This document shows positions 7,935-17,234 of a stretch of DNA of 38,758 nucleotides, one piece after another (the first letter of the stretch is position 1; each line of letters begins with the position of its first letter). The stretch comes from Planctomycetia bacterium. GTDB lineage: Bacteria; Planctomycetota; Planctomycetia; Planctomycetales; Planctomycetaceae. The DNA is taken from NCBI GenBank assembly GCA_026400935.1, contig JAPLNX010000109.1:1-38758 (forward strand), in the 5' to 3' direction. The translations under genes were made by a program, and so were the position numbers. Below the pieces are notes generated by a model that was not told the DNA's origin, did no database searches, and worked only from the letters and a program-made list of their open reading frames with translations.

Positions 7935-9974
7935 TCACAAATTCGCCGGTGGTTCGACGGCGTCGAGAAACATTCGCTGCCACAATTCCAAACAGAGCAG
8001 CGCCCACAAACGGTGGGAGTGATCGGTCTTCTGTTGCTGATGTTCGTCGAACAGACGTTGTACGGCGGCAGGCTCGAAGAAGCCGCGCGATTGCGTGCGT
8101 GAATCGAACAAGACGTCACGCAGGAACGGTTTCAATTCACCTCGAAACCAGTTGGCCAGCGGCACACCGAAGCCCATTTTGCGGCGGCGTTGAATCGACG
8201 GCGGGAGCAGATCGGCGAACGTGTCGATCAGGATTTGCTTCCCTTGATTGCCGTGCAGCTTCAATTCGATCGGCATCCGCGCGGCGAGTTCGATCACTTC
8301 TTGGTCGAGGAACGGGCTGCGGCATTCCACGCTGAACGCCATGCTGGCCACATCCACTTTGGTCAGGATGTCGCACGGCAAATAGCTGAGGATGTCGGCG
8401 CAGGTCGTCCGTGTGACGAAGTCGCGGCTCGGACAAGCAGCATACGCGTCGAGCAAGAAATCTCCCGCGTTGTGATCCCCTAACGAGCGAGCGAACTCCG
8501 GCGTGTAGAGTTCTTGACGTTGCGATTCCTCGAAGATGCCGACCCAGCGCAGATAACGCTGCTCCGGCGTTTGACCGAGCGCTCGCAGAAACCGTTTTGC
8601 TCGGCGGCGTAACGACATCTTCCCCGCGCCCGACGGAATCTTCTGCCAGATCTTGGCGGTCAACAGCTTCTTGAGCACTCCCGGCAGGCGATCAAACCGC
8701 GACGCGAGCTTCACCGCCAGATACCGCGTGTAACCGCAAAACATCTCGTCGCCGCCGTCCCCCGACAGCGCGACGGTCACATGCTGCCGAGTCATCTCCG
8801 ACAGATACATCGTCGGGATGGCCGAGCTGTCCGCGAACGGCTCGTCGTAATGCCACAGTAGCTTCGGCAACATGTCGAGCGCGTTCGGCTCAACGACCAA
8901 CTCGTGATGATCGGTTTTCAAATGAGCCGCCGCCTCCCGCGCGAACGATCGCTCGTCGAACTCTTTGACCGGGAACCCAATCGAAAACGTGTGAACCGGC
9001 CGCTCCGAGTGCTCCTGCATCAAGCCGGTGATGATTGTTGAATCGATGCCGCCGGACAGAAACGCGCCGAGCGGCACATCGCTCCGCATTCTCAGACGCA
9101 CTGCTTCGGTCAGGGTGCTCCGCAATTCTTTTCGCCACCGATCAGCGGACCATGTGGAGCACGTTTCCAACGTGCTCGTCGCCTTTTGTTCTTGAGTGTC
9201 TCCTGTTGGAGCACGTTGAAAACGTGCTCCAACACCCGGCTCGAAAGGTGGCTCCCAATACCTTCGCACTTCCAGCATCCCATTCTCAAACACCCCCACA
9301 TGTCCCGGCGGGAGCTTGTGGTAATCGAGCAACATGCAATCCGGATGCGGCACGTACTGGTAGCACAAGAACGAGTCGATCGCCCGCACGTTCAAGCGCC
9401 GCGGAGCACCGGGAACCAACAGCAGCGCTTTCAATTCGCTGGCGAAAGTCAACTGGCCTCGATCCAGCCGATAGAACAGCGGCTTCTTGCCGACTCGATC
9501 GCGTGCCAGCAGCAGGCGCTTTCGGCGATCATCCCAGATCGCGAACGCGAACATCCCCCGCAACCGCTGCACGCAATCGGGGCCGAGTTCTTCGTAGAGA
9601 TGGACGATGCACTCGGTGTCGGTATTCGTGCGAAACGTGTGGCCGCGAGCTTCCAGATCCGCCCGCAGTTCGCGGTAGTTGTAGATCTCGCCGTTGAAGA
9701 CAATCCACACGCTGTTGTCTTCATTCGCAAGCGGCTGATGCCCGGTGCTTAGATCAATGATCGAAAGGCGCCGAAATCCGAGCGCGGCGGCGGGCCCAAG
9801 CGACGTTGCTGGCTGATGAGAATCAAACGGAGAACCAGAAGTGTCCGCCTTGCTGAAATACGTTCCTGCATCATCAGGGCCGCGATGGCGAATTGCAGAA
9901 GTCATCCGTTCGAGCGTCGCGGCCGACACCGGAGTTCCCTCCGACGACCATGCCGCTCCTGCAATCCCACACAT
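7935..9974 (-). CDS. asnB: Asparagine synthase (glutamine-hydrolysing) 1
   Basis: A 679-aa class II amidotransferase. Cys2 (M-C-G-I-A-G) is the N-terminal glutaminase nucleophile after Met removal, with R-H-R-G-P-D-D and F-N-G-E-I-Y-N in the glutaminase domain (about 1-240). The ATP-pyrophosphatase motif S-G-G-I-D-S is at 307-312, followed by S-G-D-G-G-D-E. In exopolysaccharide settings such enzymes often amidate sugar or peptide carboxylates rather than make free asparagine. Two insertions stand out: about 18 residues (46-63) in the glutaminase domain, and about 30 residues (247-276) between the domains. The second is encoded by two palindromic repeats (9150-9240) read in frame. The gene lies convergent to HU and 136 bases from the amidase on the same strand. 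A paralogue lies at 17234-19147. Confidence 0.93.
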   Translation of the reverse strand: MCGIAGAAWSSEGTPVSAATLERMTSAIRHRGPDDAGTYFSKADTSGSPFDSHQPATSLGPAAALGFRRLSIIDLSTGHQPLANEDNSVWIVFNGEIYNYRELRADLEARGHTFRTNTDTECIVHLYEELGPDCVQRLRGMFAFAIWDDRRKRLLLARDRVGKKPLFYRLDRGQLTFASELKALLLVPGAPRRLNVRAIDSFLCYQYVPHPDCMLLDYHKLPPGHVGVFENGMLEVRRYWEPPFEPGVGARFQRAPTGDTQEQKATSTLETCSTWSADRWRKELRSTLTEAVRLRMRSDVPLGAFLSGGIDSTIITGLMQEHSERPVHTFSIGFPVKEFDERSFAREAAAHLKTDHHELVVEPNALDMLPKLLWHYDEPFADSSAIPTMYLSEMTRQHVTVALSGDGGDEMFCGYTRYLAVKLASRFDRLPGVLKKLLTAKIWQKIPSGAGKMSLRRRAKRFLRALGQTPEQRYLRWVGIFEESQRQELYTPEFARSLGDHNAGDFLLDAYAACPSRDFVTRTTCADILSYLPCDILTKVDVASMAFSVECRSPFLDQEVIELAARMPIELKLHGNQGKQILIDTFADLLPPSIQRRRKMGFGVPLANWFRGELKPFLRDVLFDSRTQSRGFFEPAAVQRLFDEHQQQKTDHSHRLWALLCLELWQRMFLDAVEPPANL
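9150..9240. repeat. Double palindrome inserted in frame in asnB
   Basis: Two related perfect palindromes sit side by side: GAGCACGTT-TCC-AACGTGCTC (about 9157-9177), and a 13-bp-arm palindrome starting GTTGGAGCACGTT with a GAA loop (9205-9233). The shared core is GGAGCACGTT / AACGTGCTCC. Translated on the minus strand the segment gives the interdomain insertion of asparagine synthase 1, which starts G-V-G-A-R-F-Q-R-A-P-T-G. The frame is kept across the whole insertion. Confidence 0.8.
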
Positions 9975-10110
9975 GCCTATCCCTCCCTGAGCAATTCACC
10001 AACTCACGACCACCTTCGTCGATTCCCAAGCAGGTCGGAGATTGACGGACCCAAATTATTGAGGCAAGTCAGTTACTTCAGTTATCGACTGTCGGCGTCA
10101 GCGAGCGGTG

Positions 10111-11505
10111 TCACAATTTTGCGTGTTGGCGATGCCATGTGGTCTCGTGTTGATAAGCCGCTGCGATGGCTAGCAAGCGATTGTCGGAGAAGGCTCGACC
10201 GCAAAACTGGATCGCGGTCGGCAGTCCTTCTTCACCGAATCCATTCGGGACGGTGATTGCCGGAACTCCAGCGATATTGCTCGCTCCACCGATTTGCGAG
10301 CCAGTGGTCCCTTTGCGATATTCGTCCCAAGGTCGATCAACTGGATAGGCCACCGTTGGCAACGTCGGACAGAGGACAGCATCAAAAGGCGCGAGTGCTG
10401 CGTCGAGTTCGCGTTGGATGATCCCTCGAATGCGCATGGCATTGATGTAGTCTTTCGCCGGAATCGTCAAGGCTGAGAACAGTCCCCAGCGATCTTCGTC
10501 GGCAGTCATCTCCCAGACTTGGCCGCTCTTCGCGAGATCCTCGAATACCGCCGCCATTTCGCACGAGATGATCAATGAGGCGACAGCCCCATACGGCAAG
10601 TCCGGAAGTTTGATTTCACTGATTGTCGAGAACCGTTCGAGTACTTTCAGCGATGCTTCAAAGTTTGCTTTGACTGCCGGTTGAACGTGAGTGGTCGCGT
10701 CACTCAGAACGGCCAATTTGAATTTTGACGCATAGGCATAGTCGACGAGCCTCGTGGCTTCAGCGGACGACGTATCTCGAATGTCTCTCCCAACGAGTGC
10801 ATTGAGAACGAGGCAGCAATCTTGAGCCGTCCGAGCGAGCGGCCCAATCTTGTCGAGCGTCCAACTGAGAGTCATTGCGCCATAACGGCTGATCAATCCA
10901 AACGTCGGACGTAATCCGGTAACTCCGCAATATCCGGCGGGAGTCATTATCGAGCCCCACGTTTCTGTCCCGATTGAAAACGGTACAAGTCCAGCGCCAA
11001 CCACAGCACCTGAACCGCTCGAAGATCCACCGGCCCAACGTTTGATGTTCCATGGATTGAGTCCTGGCCCGGTGAACGTGGCGTTCGCTTGTCGGTATCC
11101 CAGCCCGCCAGCGATTTCGACCATCGCCAGTTTTGCGACTAAAACCGCTCCCGCATCACGAAGTTTTTCTACAACAGCCGCGTCACAGTCAATTGTCTGT
11201 ACTTTGAACGGAGCTGCCCCCCAAGTTGTCGGAAATCCTTTGGCGGCGATGAGGTCTTTGACACCGTAAGGAATTCCATGCAACGGCCCGCGATCTCGTC
11301 CCGCTCGAAGATCAACATCGGCTTGAGTCGCCTCTCTCAAGGCGCGGTCGCGAGTGACCGTCACGACGGCATTCAACTTGGGGCCGATACGATCCAGTCG
11401 GTCGAGAAAGAACTGTGTCAATTCAACCGACGTGAACTCGCACGCACGCAGCTTGGTACCGAGTTCGGTAATCGTGCAAACCGTCAGTGTTTCTGAAAGT
11501 GACAT
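10111..11505 (-). CDS. Amidase-signature family amidase (GatA-like)
   Basis: A 464-aa amidase-signature enzyme. The Ser-cisSer-Lys triad can be placed: K83 in G-V-K-D-L, S161 in A-G-G-S-S-S-G-S, and nucleophile S185 in the segment E-T-W-G-S-I-M-T-P-A. The usual D-T-G-G-S is changed to E-T-W-G-S, so the pocket near the nucleophile may differ. The C-terminal region keeps P-T-x-P and N-I-A-G-x-P-A-I-T-V-P. The family hydrolyses small amides, and includes GatA; without gatB or gatC nearby a stand-alone amidase is more likely. I chose the ATG at 11505, where homology begins; the open frame runs on to 11748, but that part is palindromic repeat sequence and unlike the family. No good Shine-Dalgarno is visible. 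Confidence 0.88.
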   Translation of the reverse strand: MSLSETLTVCTITELGTKLRACEFTSVELTQFFLDRLDRIGPKLNAVVTVTRDRALREATQADVDLRAGRDRGPLHGIPYGVKDLIAAKGFPTTWGAAPFKVQTIDCDAAVVEKLRDAGAVLVAKLAMVEIAGGLGYRQANATFTGPGLNPWNIKRWAGGSSSGSGAVVGAGLVPFSIGTETWGSIMTPAGYCGVTGLRPTFGLISRYGAMTLSWTLDKIGPLARTAQDCCLVLNALVGRDIRDTSSAEATRLVDYAYASKFKLAVLSDATTHVQPAVKANFEASLKVLERFSTISEIKLPDLPYGAVASLIISCEMAAVFEDLAKSGQVWEMTADEDRWGLFSALTIPAKDYINAMRIRGIIQRELDAALAPFDAVLCPTLPTVAYPVDRPWDEYRKGTTGSQIGGASNIAGVPAITVPNGFGEEGLPTAIQFCGRAFSDNRLLAIAAAYQHETTWHRQHAKL

Positions 11506-11925
11506 CGTTCTTAGTTCGTCGATCAGAAGTGTTTGATATTCGTGTTGACGTCCAATGCCGCTGGCAAGGTTGGCATGTTCTCGATCATTCAGAAAGAGTA
11601 CCACGAACGAGAAAGCCGGTATTCTTGATTGAAAGGCTGGCCAATTTGTGAATTTGAGTGGCACATCCTGACCATCGGGAAGAACGCGGGAATCGAGATC
11701 AACTCTGAAAACCACGCCCTGCCCGATGGTCAGGGTCGTACCACCCATACCTGCAAACTCAACTCAAATCGAACTTCTATCCAGCCGTGTTCTTCGTTGT
11801 CCCACTTCTTGGCGATGTTGTGCGTGAGTGTTAGATTGCCCCTCTGTCATTCAATTGTTAGGACAGTTTTGCCTTTAATCGCTTCGGCGGCTGTCTCACC
11901 TGTGATGTTCGCAAGGATTCCCGCT
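11506..11925. other. 420-base intergenic region between divergent genes
   Basis: This gap separates the amidase and the cytochrome protein. Open frames enter it from both sides, but neither extension resembles its family. About 120 bases are a palindromic element (11651-11769). An AAGGA at 11914-11918 serves the downstream ATG. I see no clear promoter. Confidence 0.6.
11651..11769. repeat. Imperfect palindromic element
   Basis: The outer arms TTTGAGT (11653-11659) and ACTCAAA (11762-11768) enclose the perfect inner arms CCTGACCATCGGG (11667-11679) and CCCGATGGTCAGG (11722-11734). The arms are separated by about 42 bases. It is a further, distinct palindrome family. Confidence 0.65.
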
Positions 11926-14900
11926 ATGACGATTCGGTCTCGCTGGCTGAACTGCCTCGCTCTACTCGCTACATCAGTCGCTGTCTTGGTCGGAGCGGCA
12001 ATGATTCCCGCAGCCGATCAACCCGCCGCGAAATCAAATTCCGCCGACACCGCAGTTGATCCCGCACATGCGAAAGATCGAGCGGCGGGCTTAGACCTGT
12101 TTCGCAAAGAGGTTCGACAAGTGCTTGTCGGACGTTGCGTGAAGTGTCACGGCGGCGAAAAGGTCGAAGGGAAGTTCGATCTCACAACTCGAGAAGCGTT
12201 GCTGAAAGGTGGCGAAACGGGAGTTGTCGCGATCGTGGGCAAGTCGAAAGAGAGCTTGCTCATGAAGTTGATCAAACAAGAAGAAGAGCCGCACATGCCG
12301 GCAGATGGCGCAAAGTTGTCTGATCTGCATATTGCGGCGATCGCTCGCTGGATTGACTTGGGAGCACCTTATGACAAGTCACTGAAAGATGACGTCAAAG
12401 ATCCGAAGGCCTGGATTCACCGAGAGATATCCCCTGACGACCGTGAGTTCTGGGCGTTTAAGCCGTTGAAAGTGGTTACTCCGCCGAGCGTTGATGGGGA
12501 CTCGGCGAAGTGGGCGCGATCGCCGATCGACCAGTTCGTCAGCGCGAAGTTGAAAGAGAAAGGATTAACGCCGAACCCTGTCGTTGATCGCCGGACTCTT
12601 ATTCGCCGAGCGTATTTTGATTTGATCGGCCTGCCGCCGGAACCCGCCGATATTGAATCGTTCGCGAACGATCCGGCTCCGAATGCGTTTGAGAAAGTGA
12701 TCGACAAGTTGCTGGCGTCATCACATTACGGGGAGCGTTGGGGCCGACACTGGTTGGACGTCGCACGCTTCGCCGAGAGCCACGGCTTTGAGCAGGACTA
12801 CGACCGGCCGTTCGCGTACTACTTCCGCGACTTCGTCATTCAGGCGTTTAACCAAGACATGCCTTACGACCAGTTCGTGAAATGGCAACTGGCAGGTGAT
12901 GAGTTTGCTCCTGATACTCCGCTCGCGCAAATGGCGACCGGGTTCTTGGGCGCGGGCGTGTTCCCGACGCAGATCACCGCGAACGAAGTTGAACGAACTC
13001 GGTACGACGCTCTCGACGACATGACCTCGACAACAACAGCTGCATTCTTAGGACTGACTGTCGGATGCGCTCGCTGCCACGATCACAAGTTCGATCCATT
13101 TCCGGCAGCTGATTACTACCGCATGACGGCCACATTCACGACGACAGTGCGGAGTGAGGTTGATCTCGATCTCGATCCGGCGACTTACAAAAAAGAAAAG
13201 GCCGCGTTTGATATCGTTCATACGCCGATCGCAGAATCGCTGACGCAGTTCGAAAGCGATCAGCTCGCAAAACGATTTACTGACTGGGAAAAACGCGAAG
13301 CCTCGTTGCGAGCCGAAGGGAAATCGCAGATCAAAGCGAAGTGGATGATCCTTGATGTGGCTGAGATGAAGTCTGCAGGCGGAGCGACGCTGACGAAGCA
13401 AGAGGACGGCTCGATCCTGGCGACGGGCACGAATCCGGACTTCGAGACTTACACGTTCGTCGCGAACACCGACGTCACCGGCATCACAGCGATTCGTTTG
13501 GAAGCGCTCGCTCACCCGAGCATGGCCAAGAGCGGACCCGGTCGCGCAGAGAACGGCAACATTGATCTGACCGATGTCAAAGTGACGCTCGCTCCAAAAG
13601 CGGATGCGAAGCAAATGAAAGAGATCAAGCTGATCAACGCAATCGCAACTTACGAGCAAGGCCCGCATCTCGCAGTGAAGTTGGCGATTGACGGCGACAA
13701 GAAGTCCGGCTGGGCGCTCGATCCGAAGTTCGGACAAGATCACGCGGCGGTGTTCGAGCCGGAAGTACCGATTGGTTCTGTCGGCGGCAGCGTGTTGACG
13801 ATCACGCTCTCGTTCAACGGCAACAATCGACACAACATTGGGCGACCTCGCTTGTCGATCACGACCACTCCCGGCCCAATCAGTTTGGACGGCGATGCTC
13901 AGACTGCAGGGATTCCGGAGTTACTCGCGCTGTCTGCCGACAAGCGATCGGCAGAGCAGACGAAAACGCTGCTGAATTGGTTCAAGCATCTCGATCCCGA
14001 CTGGAAGAAGCTCAATCAGGCGGTGCAAGAAAGCTTGGCGAAAGCTCCGAAGCCGAAGCTCGCCAAGGTCATGGTTTGCAGCGAAGGAGTAAAGCCGATT
14101 CGGCATCACACGCAAGGGGCCGACTTCTTCGAGCAGACTCATTTCTTGTATCGCGGCGACACGGTTCAAAAAGTGGACGTTGCGGCTCAAGGCTTCTTGC
14201 AAGTGCTGATGAATTCGCCGGAGCGTGAGAAGACTTGGATCGAAGCTCCACCTGCCGGAGCGAAGACCTCGTACCGACGTCGTTCGCTGGCGAACTGGCT
14301 GACCGATACGAAACAAGGGCCGGGACAACTGCTGGCACGCGTGATGGCGAATCGTCTGTGGCAGCATCATTTCCACCTCGGCATCGTCGGGACACCGAAC
14401 GATTTCGGAGCGATGGGACAACGACCGACGCACCCCGAATTGCTCGATTGGCTCGCGGCGACGTTGATGGCTCCGGTGAAAGAGGGAACGCCCGCTGGTT
14501 CGCTCAATCCTGAAGCAGGAGCCGGCTGGCGGCTGAAGGCGATGCACAAGCTGATCATGCTCAGCGCGACGTATCAGCAGAGCACGGCATTCGACGCGAG
14601 CAAATCAAAGGTCGATCCACAGAATCAATTTCACTGGCGACGTTCACCACGACGACTTGAAGCTGAAGTGATTCGCGACGCGATGCTCGCCTTCAGCGGG
14701 TCGCTCGATCCGACGATGTTCGGACCGGGGACGCTTGAAGAGTCGCACAAGCGGCGCAGTATCTACTTCATGGTGAAGCGGAGCCGACTGATTCCGATGA
14801 TGCAGCTCTTCGATTCTCCAGAACCACTCGTCAGCGTGGGCGAACGCCCGAGCACAACGATCGCGCCGCAGGCATTGATGTTCCTCAATAATCCAAATGT

Positions 14901-15156
14901 CCGCAGCTACGCCCAAAACTTTGCAAAACGTTTGTTGCCGATCGCAGAAAAATCGCTCACCGATGCAGTCAAGCAAGGGTACTTGTCTGCGGTCGGACGA
15001 ATGCCCACGACTGACGAACAATCGGAAACGGTCGCATTCCTCGAACAACAAGCGGCCTCGTATCAAACCACCGGCAAGCCAAACGGTCGTGAACTCGCGC
15101 TGGCGGACTTCGTACAAGTACTGATGAGCTTGAATGATTTCGTCTACTTAGATTGA
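11926..15156 (+). CDS. Planctomycete PSCyt1/DUF1549/DUF1553 protein
   Basis: A 1076-aa exported protein with a signal peptide (about 1-30). Domains in order: PSCyt1-type cytochrome region with haem motif C71-V-K-C-H75; DUF1549 (about 197-410), including the hallmark C381-A-R-C-H-D-H-K-F-D-P-F; a middle region of about 350 residues that looks beta-sandwich-like; and DUF1553 (about 780-1050), with R-V-M-A-N-R-L-W-Q-H-H-F and G-x-G-x-V-x-T-P-N-D-F-type segments. These proteins are expanded in Planctomycetes, are extracytoplasmic, and are suspected to take part in polysaccharide use, but no reaction is established. I chose ATG 11926 because AAGGA lies just upstream and a signal peptide follows; the frame extends to 11629 through repeat sequence. 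The usual DUF1501 partner is absent; a small SxtJ-like gene follows after six bases. Confidence 0.92.
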   Translation: MTIRSRWLNCLALLATSVAVLVGAAMIPAADQPAAKSNSADTAVDPAHAKDRAAGLDLFRKEVRQVLVGRCVKCHGGEKVEGKFDLTTREALLKGGETGVVAIVGKSKESLLMKLIKQEEEPHMPADGAKLSDLHIAAIARWIDLGAPYDKSLKDDVKDPKAWIHREISPDDREFWAFKPLKVVTPPSVDGDSAKWARSPIDQFVSAKLKEKGLTPNPVVDRRTLIRRAYFDLIGLPPEPADIESFANDPAPNAFEKVIDKLLASSHYGERWGRHWLDVARFAESHGFEQDYDRPFAYYFRDFVIQAFNQDMPYDQFVKWQLAGDEFAPDTPLAQMATGFLGAGVFPTQITANEVERTRYDALDDMTSTTTAAFLGLTVGCARCHDHKFDPFPAADYYRMTATFTTTVRSEVDLDLDPATYKKEKAAFDIVHTPIAESLTQFESDQLAKRFTDWEKREASLRAEGKSQIKAKWMILDVAEMKSAGGATLTKQEDGSILATGTNPDFETYTFVANTDVTGITAIRLEALAHPSMAKSGPGRAENGNIDLTDVKVTLAPKADAKQMKEIKLINAIATYEQGPHLAVKLAIDGDKKSGWALDPKFGQDHAAVFEPEVPIGSVGGSVLTITLSFNGNNRHNIGRPRLSITTTPGPISLDGDAQTAGIPELLALSADKRSAEQTKTLLNWFKHLDPDWKKLNQAVQESLAKAPKPKLAKVMVCSEGVKPIRHHTQGADFFEQTHFLYRGDTVQKVDVAAQGFLQVLMNSPEREKTWIEAPPAGAKTSYRRRSLANWLTDTKQGPGQLLARVMANRLWQHHFHLGIVGTPNDFGAMGQRPTHPELLDWLAATLMAPVKEGTPAGSLNPEAGAGWRLKAMHKLIMLSATYQQSTAFDASKSKVDPQNQFHWRRSPRRLEAEVIRDAMLAFSGSLDPTMFGPGTLEESHKRRSIYFMVKRSRLIPMMQLFDSPEPLVSVGERPSTTIAPQALMFLNNPNVRSYAQNFAKRLLPIAEKSLTDAVKQGYLSAVGRMPTTDEQSETVAFLEQQAASYQTTGKPNGRELALADFVQVLMSLNDFVYLD

Positions 15157-15162
15157 TCGAAG

Positions 15163-15576
15163 ATGCTACCAATCAACTGGAAACCTTCCGCACGCGAACT
15201 CCGCTGGTTTGCGGGCTTGTTGATTCTGTTCTTCGGATTCATCGCCGGACTGTGGCGGTATCGTTCCGGTCAAACGACTGGACCAGTCGTGATGGCGAGC
15301 GTAGCGAGCGCCATCGGGCTGGTTGGCCTCACTATTCCCATGGCAATTCGAGGAGTCTATGTCGTTTGGATGATCGCTGTCTGGCCAATTGGCTGGGTGG
15401 TTTCACACGTCTTGTTGGCCACGATCTTCTTCGGCGTCATGACTCCGATCGGCTTGATTCTACGGGCCCTCGGCCGTGACCCGATGCGTAAAAAGCTGGA
15501 TCGCACCGCAAAAACCTATTGGATCACTCGACCTGCTGAAGAGTCTGATCCACAGCAATACTTCCGACAGTTTTAG
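15163..15576 (+). CDS. SxtJ-like small membrane protein
   Basis: A 137-aa protein with about three membrane segments (about 14-30, 42-62, 68-100) and a basic, polar C-terminal tail with D-P-M-R-K-K-L-D-R and Y-W-I-T-R-P. This pattern matches the SxtJ family of small membrane proteins, often found beside carbamoyltransferase and exopolysaccharide genes; their function is unknown. The start codon lies six bases after the stop of the cytochrome protein, so the two are probably translated from one mRNA, an unusual pairing. It may belong functionally to the polysaccharide genes that follow after 233 bases. Confidence 0.65.
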   Translation: MLPINWKPSARELRWFAGLLILFFGFIAGLWRYRSGQTTGPVVMASVASAIGLVGLTIPMAIRGVYVVWMIAVWPIGWVVSHVLLATIFFGVMTPIGLILRALGRDPMRKKLDRTAKTYWITRPAEESDPQQYFRQF

Positions 15577-15809
15577 GCCGCAAATCAATACCGAATAGCT
15601 TGATGCATCGGACCAAAATCTCGCCATCAGCTAGCCTGCGGCTGAAAATACGAACCAAGCCAGCTTGACAGGATTCTGGCGATCTCAGAAGTTGCCGCGC
15701 GACTGCGCGACAGGCAAGCGTAGATCGGTCACACTTTGATCGGTCCCAGCGACTCAGGGAGTGAACCGCTGACGCTGCCGCCCAAAAAATCGAGGCAAGG
15801 AAGCCCCCA

Positions 15810-17234
15810 TTGATCAAATCCTGTTTTGCCCATAATGAAGCGGATTCCGGTGCAAAACTGCGGCCGTTGTCATTGAAGAAGAACGTCGCTTGGACGTTCG
15901 TGGGGAACGTCGTTGCCGCGTTATGTCAGTGGGGCGTGTTGGTGGTGCTGGCGAAGATCGGCCCCCCGATCATCGTCGGACAGTACGCGATGGGCTTGGC
16001 GGTCACTGGGCCGATCATGATGTTTGCCTCGTTGCAGCTTCGGAAGTTTCAGGCGACTGATAGCCAACGTGAGTTTCGCTTCGGCGACTATCTCGGTTTG
16101 GTCTTAATCAGCAGCGGCCTCGGTTGGCTGATCGCCTCATGTGTCGGTTGGTGGGACAGCCACAACGACGAAGGTTTGGTCAATGTCGAAGAGATGCTGG
16201 TTGTCAGCTTGGTCGGCTTTAGCAAAGTCTGCGAACTGATTGCCGGAACGTTTTATGGATTGTTGCAACAGCACGAGCGACTCGATCGCATTACCAAGTC
16301 GAATATCCTGCACTCGACCTCGTCGATGTTGGCACTCTGCCTGGGAGTCTGGCTAACCGGCAACGTGCTGTGGGGCGTACTGGCAGACGCCGTGATGCAG
16401 TTGGTAATTATTGCGACCTACGACGTCCCCAGTGCGTTGTGGATTTTGCGGGTTCAAAGTGACACGACGGAATCGTCACGTTGGCGACGAATAGTCGCCG
16501 TGTTGCCGGAGATTCGTCCCCGTTGGGACTGGGCACGGATGCGACCGCTGATGATGCTCGGTTTACCAATGGGCGTGGTGAGTTTGCTGACGTCGTTACA
16601 GACCAACATCCCGCGCTACTTTGTCGAAGACCAATTGGGCAAAGCGGAACTTGGAATTTTTTGTGCAGTGGCCGCATTGATGATGACCGGAATCACGCTG
16701 ATGCGAGCATTGGATCAAAGCTGCATGCCACGATTGGCCAAATTACACGCGGCGAGAAGTTATCGTGAGTTTCGCTGGCTGTTGCTGAAGTTGGCGGGGG
16801 TTTATTTGCTGCTGGGAGTGGCCGGTGTTTGGGTCGCTCGTTGGGGCGGACGACCGCTGCTGACGCTGCTCTTTTCGGCGGAATATGCGATTCATACGGA
16901 CGTCCTGGAAACGATCATGCAGGCCGCAGTCGCCTCGTATTTGGTCGGCACAATCTCGTCGGCCTTGGTCACAACACGCTGCATTCGACCACAGCTACCG
17001 TTGCTGTGCATCTCATTGGTTTCGGCGTTCGCAGCCTGTTATTGGCTTGTTCCAGAATACGGACTATGGGGCGCATCAATGTCGATGGTGCTCTGCAAAA
17101 TCCCATACATCGTTATTGGCGGCACGATGCTGCTTTATGCAACGCGCGAGATTTCTCCTCATGCCGCGTCGGCCTACGAGAGGAAGACGACGGCTGTCGA
17201 ACCAACATCCTCATCACTGCGGAGGGCCGCTTGA
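15810..17234 (+). CDS. Polysaccharide flippase (Wzx/MVF-type)
   Basis: A 474-aa integral membrane protein with about 12 hydrophobic segments. The N-terminal motif (K-K-N-V-A-W-T-F-V-G-N-V-V-A-A-L-C-Q-W) is typical of the oligosaccharide flippase branch of the MOP superfamily, which moves lipid-linked repeat units across the inner membrane. The start is a TTG at 15810 with AGGAAG about 7 bases before it. The gene ends by overlapping asparagine synthase 2 (TGATG), so the two are translationally coupled; a Wzy-like gene follows. It begins an exopolysaccharide block. The 233-base gap upstream holds only short direct and inverted repeats. Confidence 0.85.
   Translation: MIKSCFAHNEADSGAKLRPLSLKKNVAWTFVGNVVAALCQWGVLVVLAKIGPPIIVGQYAMGLAVTGPIMMFASLQLRKFQATDSQREFRFGDYLGLVLISSGLGWLIASCVGWWDSHNDEGLVNVEEMLVVSLVGFSKVCELIAGTFYGLLQQHERLDRITKSNILHSTSSMLALCLGVWLTGNVLWGVLADAVMQLVIIATYDVPSALWILRVQSDTTESSRWRRIVAVLPEIRPRWDWARMRPLMMLGLPMGVVSLLTSLQTNIPRYFVEDQLGKAELGIFCAVAALMMTGITLMRALDQSCMPRLAKLHAARSYREFRWLLLKLAGVYLLLGVAGVWVARWGGRPLLTLLFSAEYAIHTDVLETIMQAAVASYLVGTISSALVTTRCIRPQLPLLCISLVSAFAACYWLVPEYGLWGASMSMVLCKIPYIVIGGTMLLYATREISPHAASAYERKTTAVEPTSSSLRRAA

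Noticed and set aside
11629-11925. 99-residue N-terminal extension of the cytochrome protein frame
   Set aside because: It reads through a palindromic element. A good Shine-Dalgarno and signal peptide are at 11926.
13048-13833. 261-residue minus-strand frame inside the cytochrome gene
   Set aside because: Arg-rich shadow of the DUF1549/DUF1553 coding strand; no start signal.
15577-15809. Short direct repeat (GATCGGTC, twice) and small inverted repeats before the flippase
   Set aside because: Too short and isolated to call an operator or element.
16829-17233. Long N-terminal extension of the second asparagine synthase frame
   Set aside because: It overlaps the flippase gene. The enzyme must begin with Met-Cys, which occurs at 17234.
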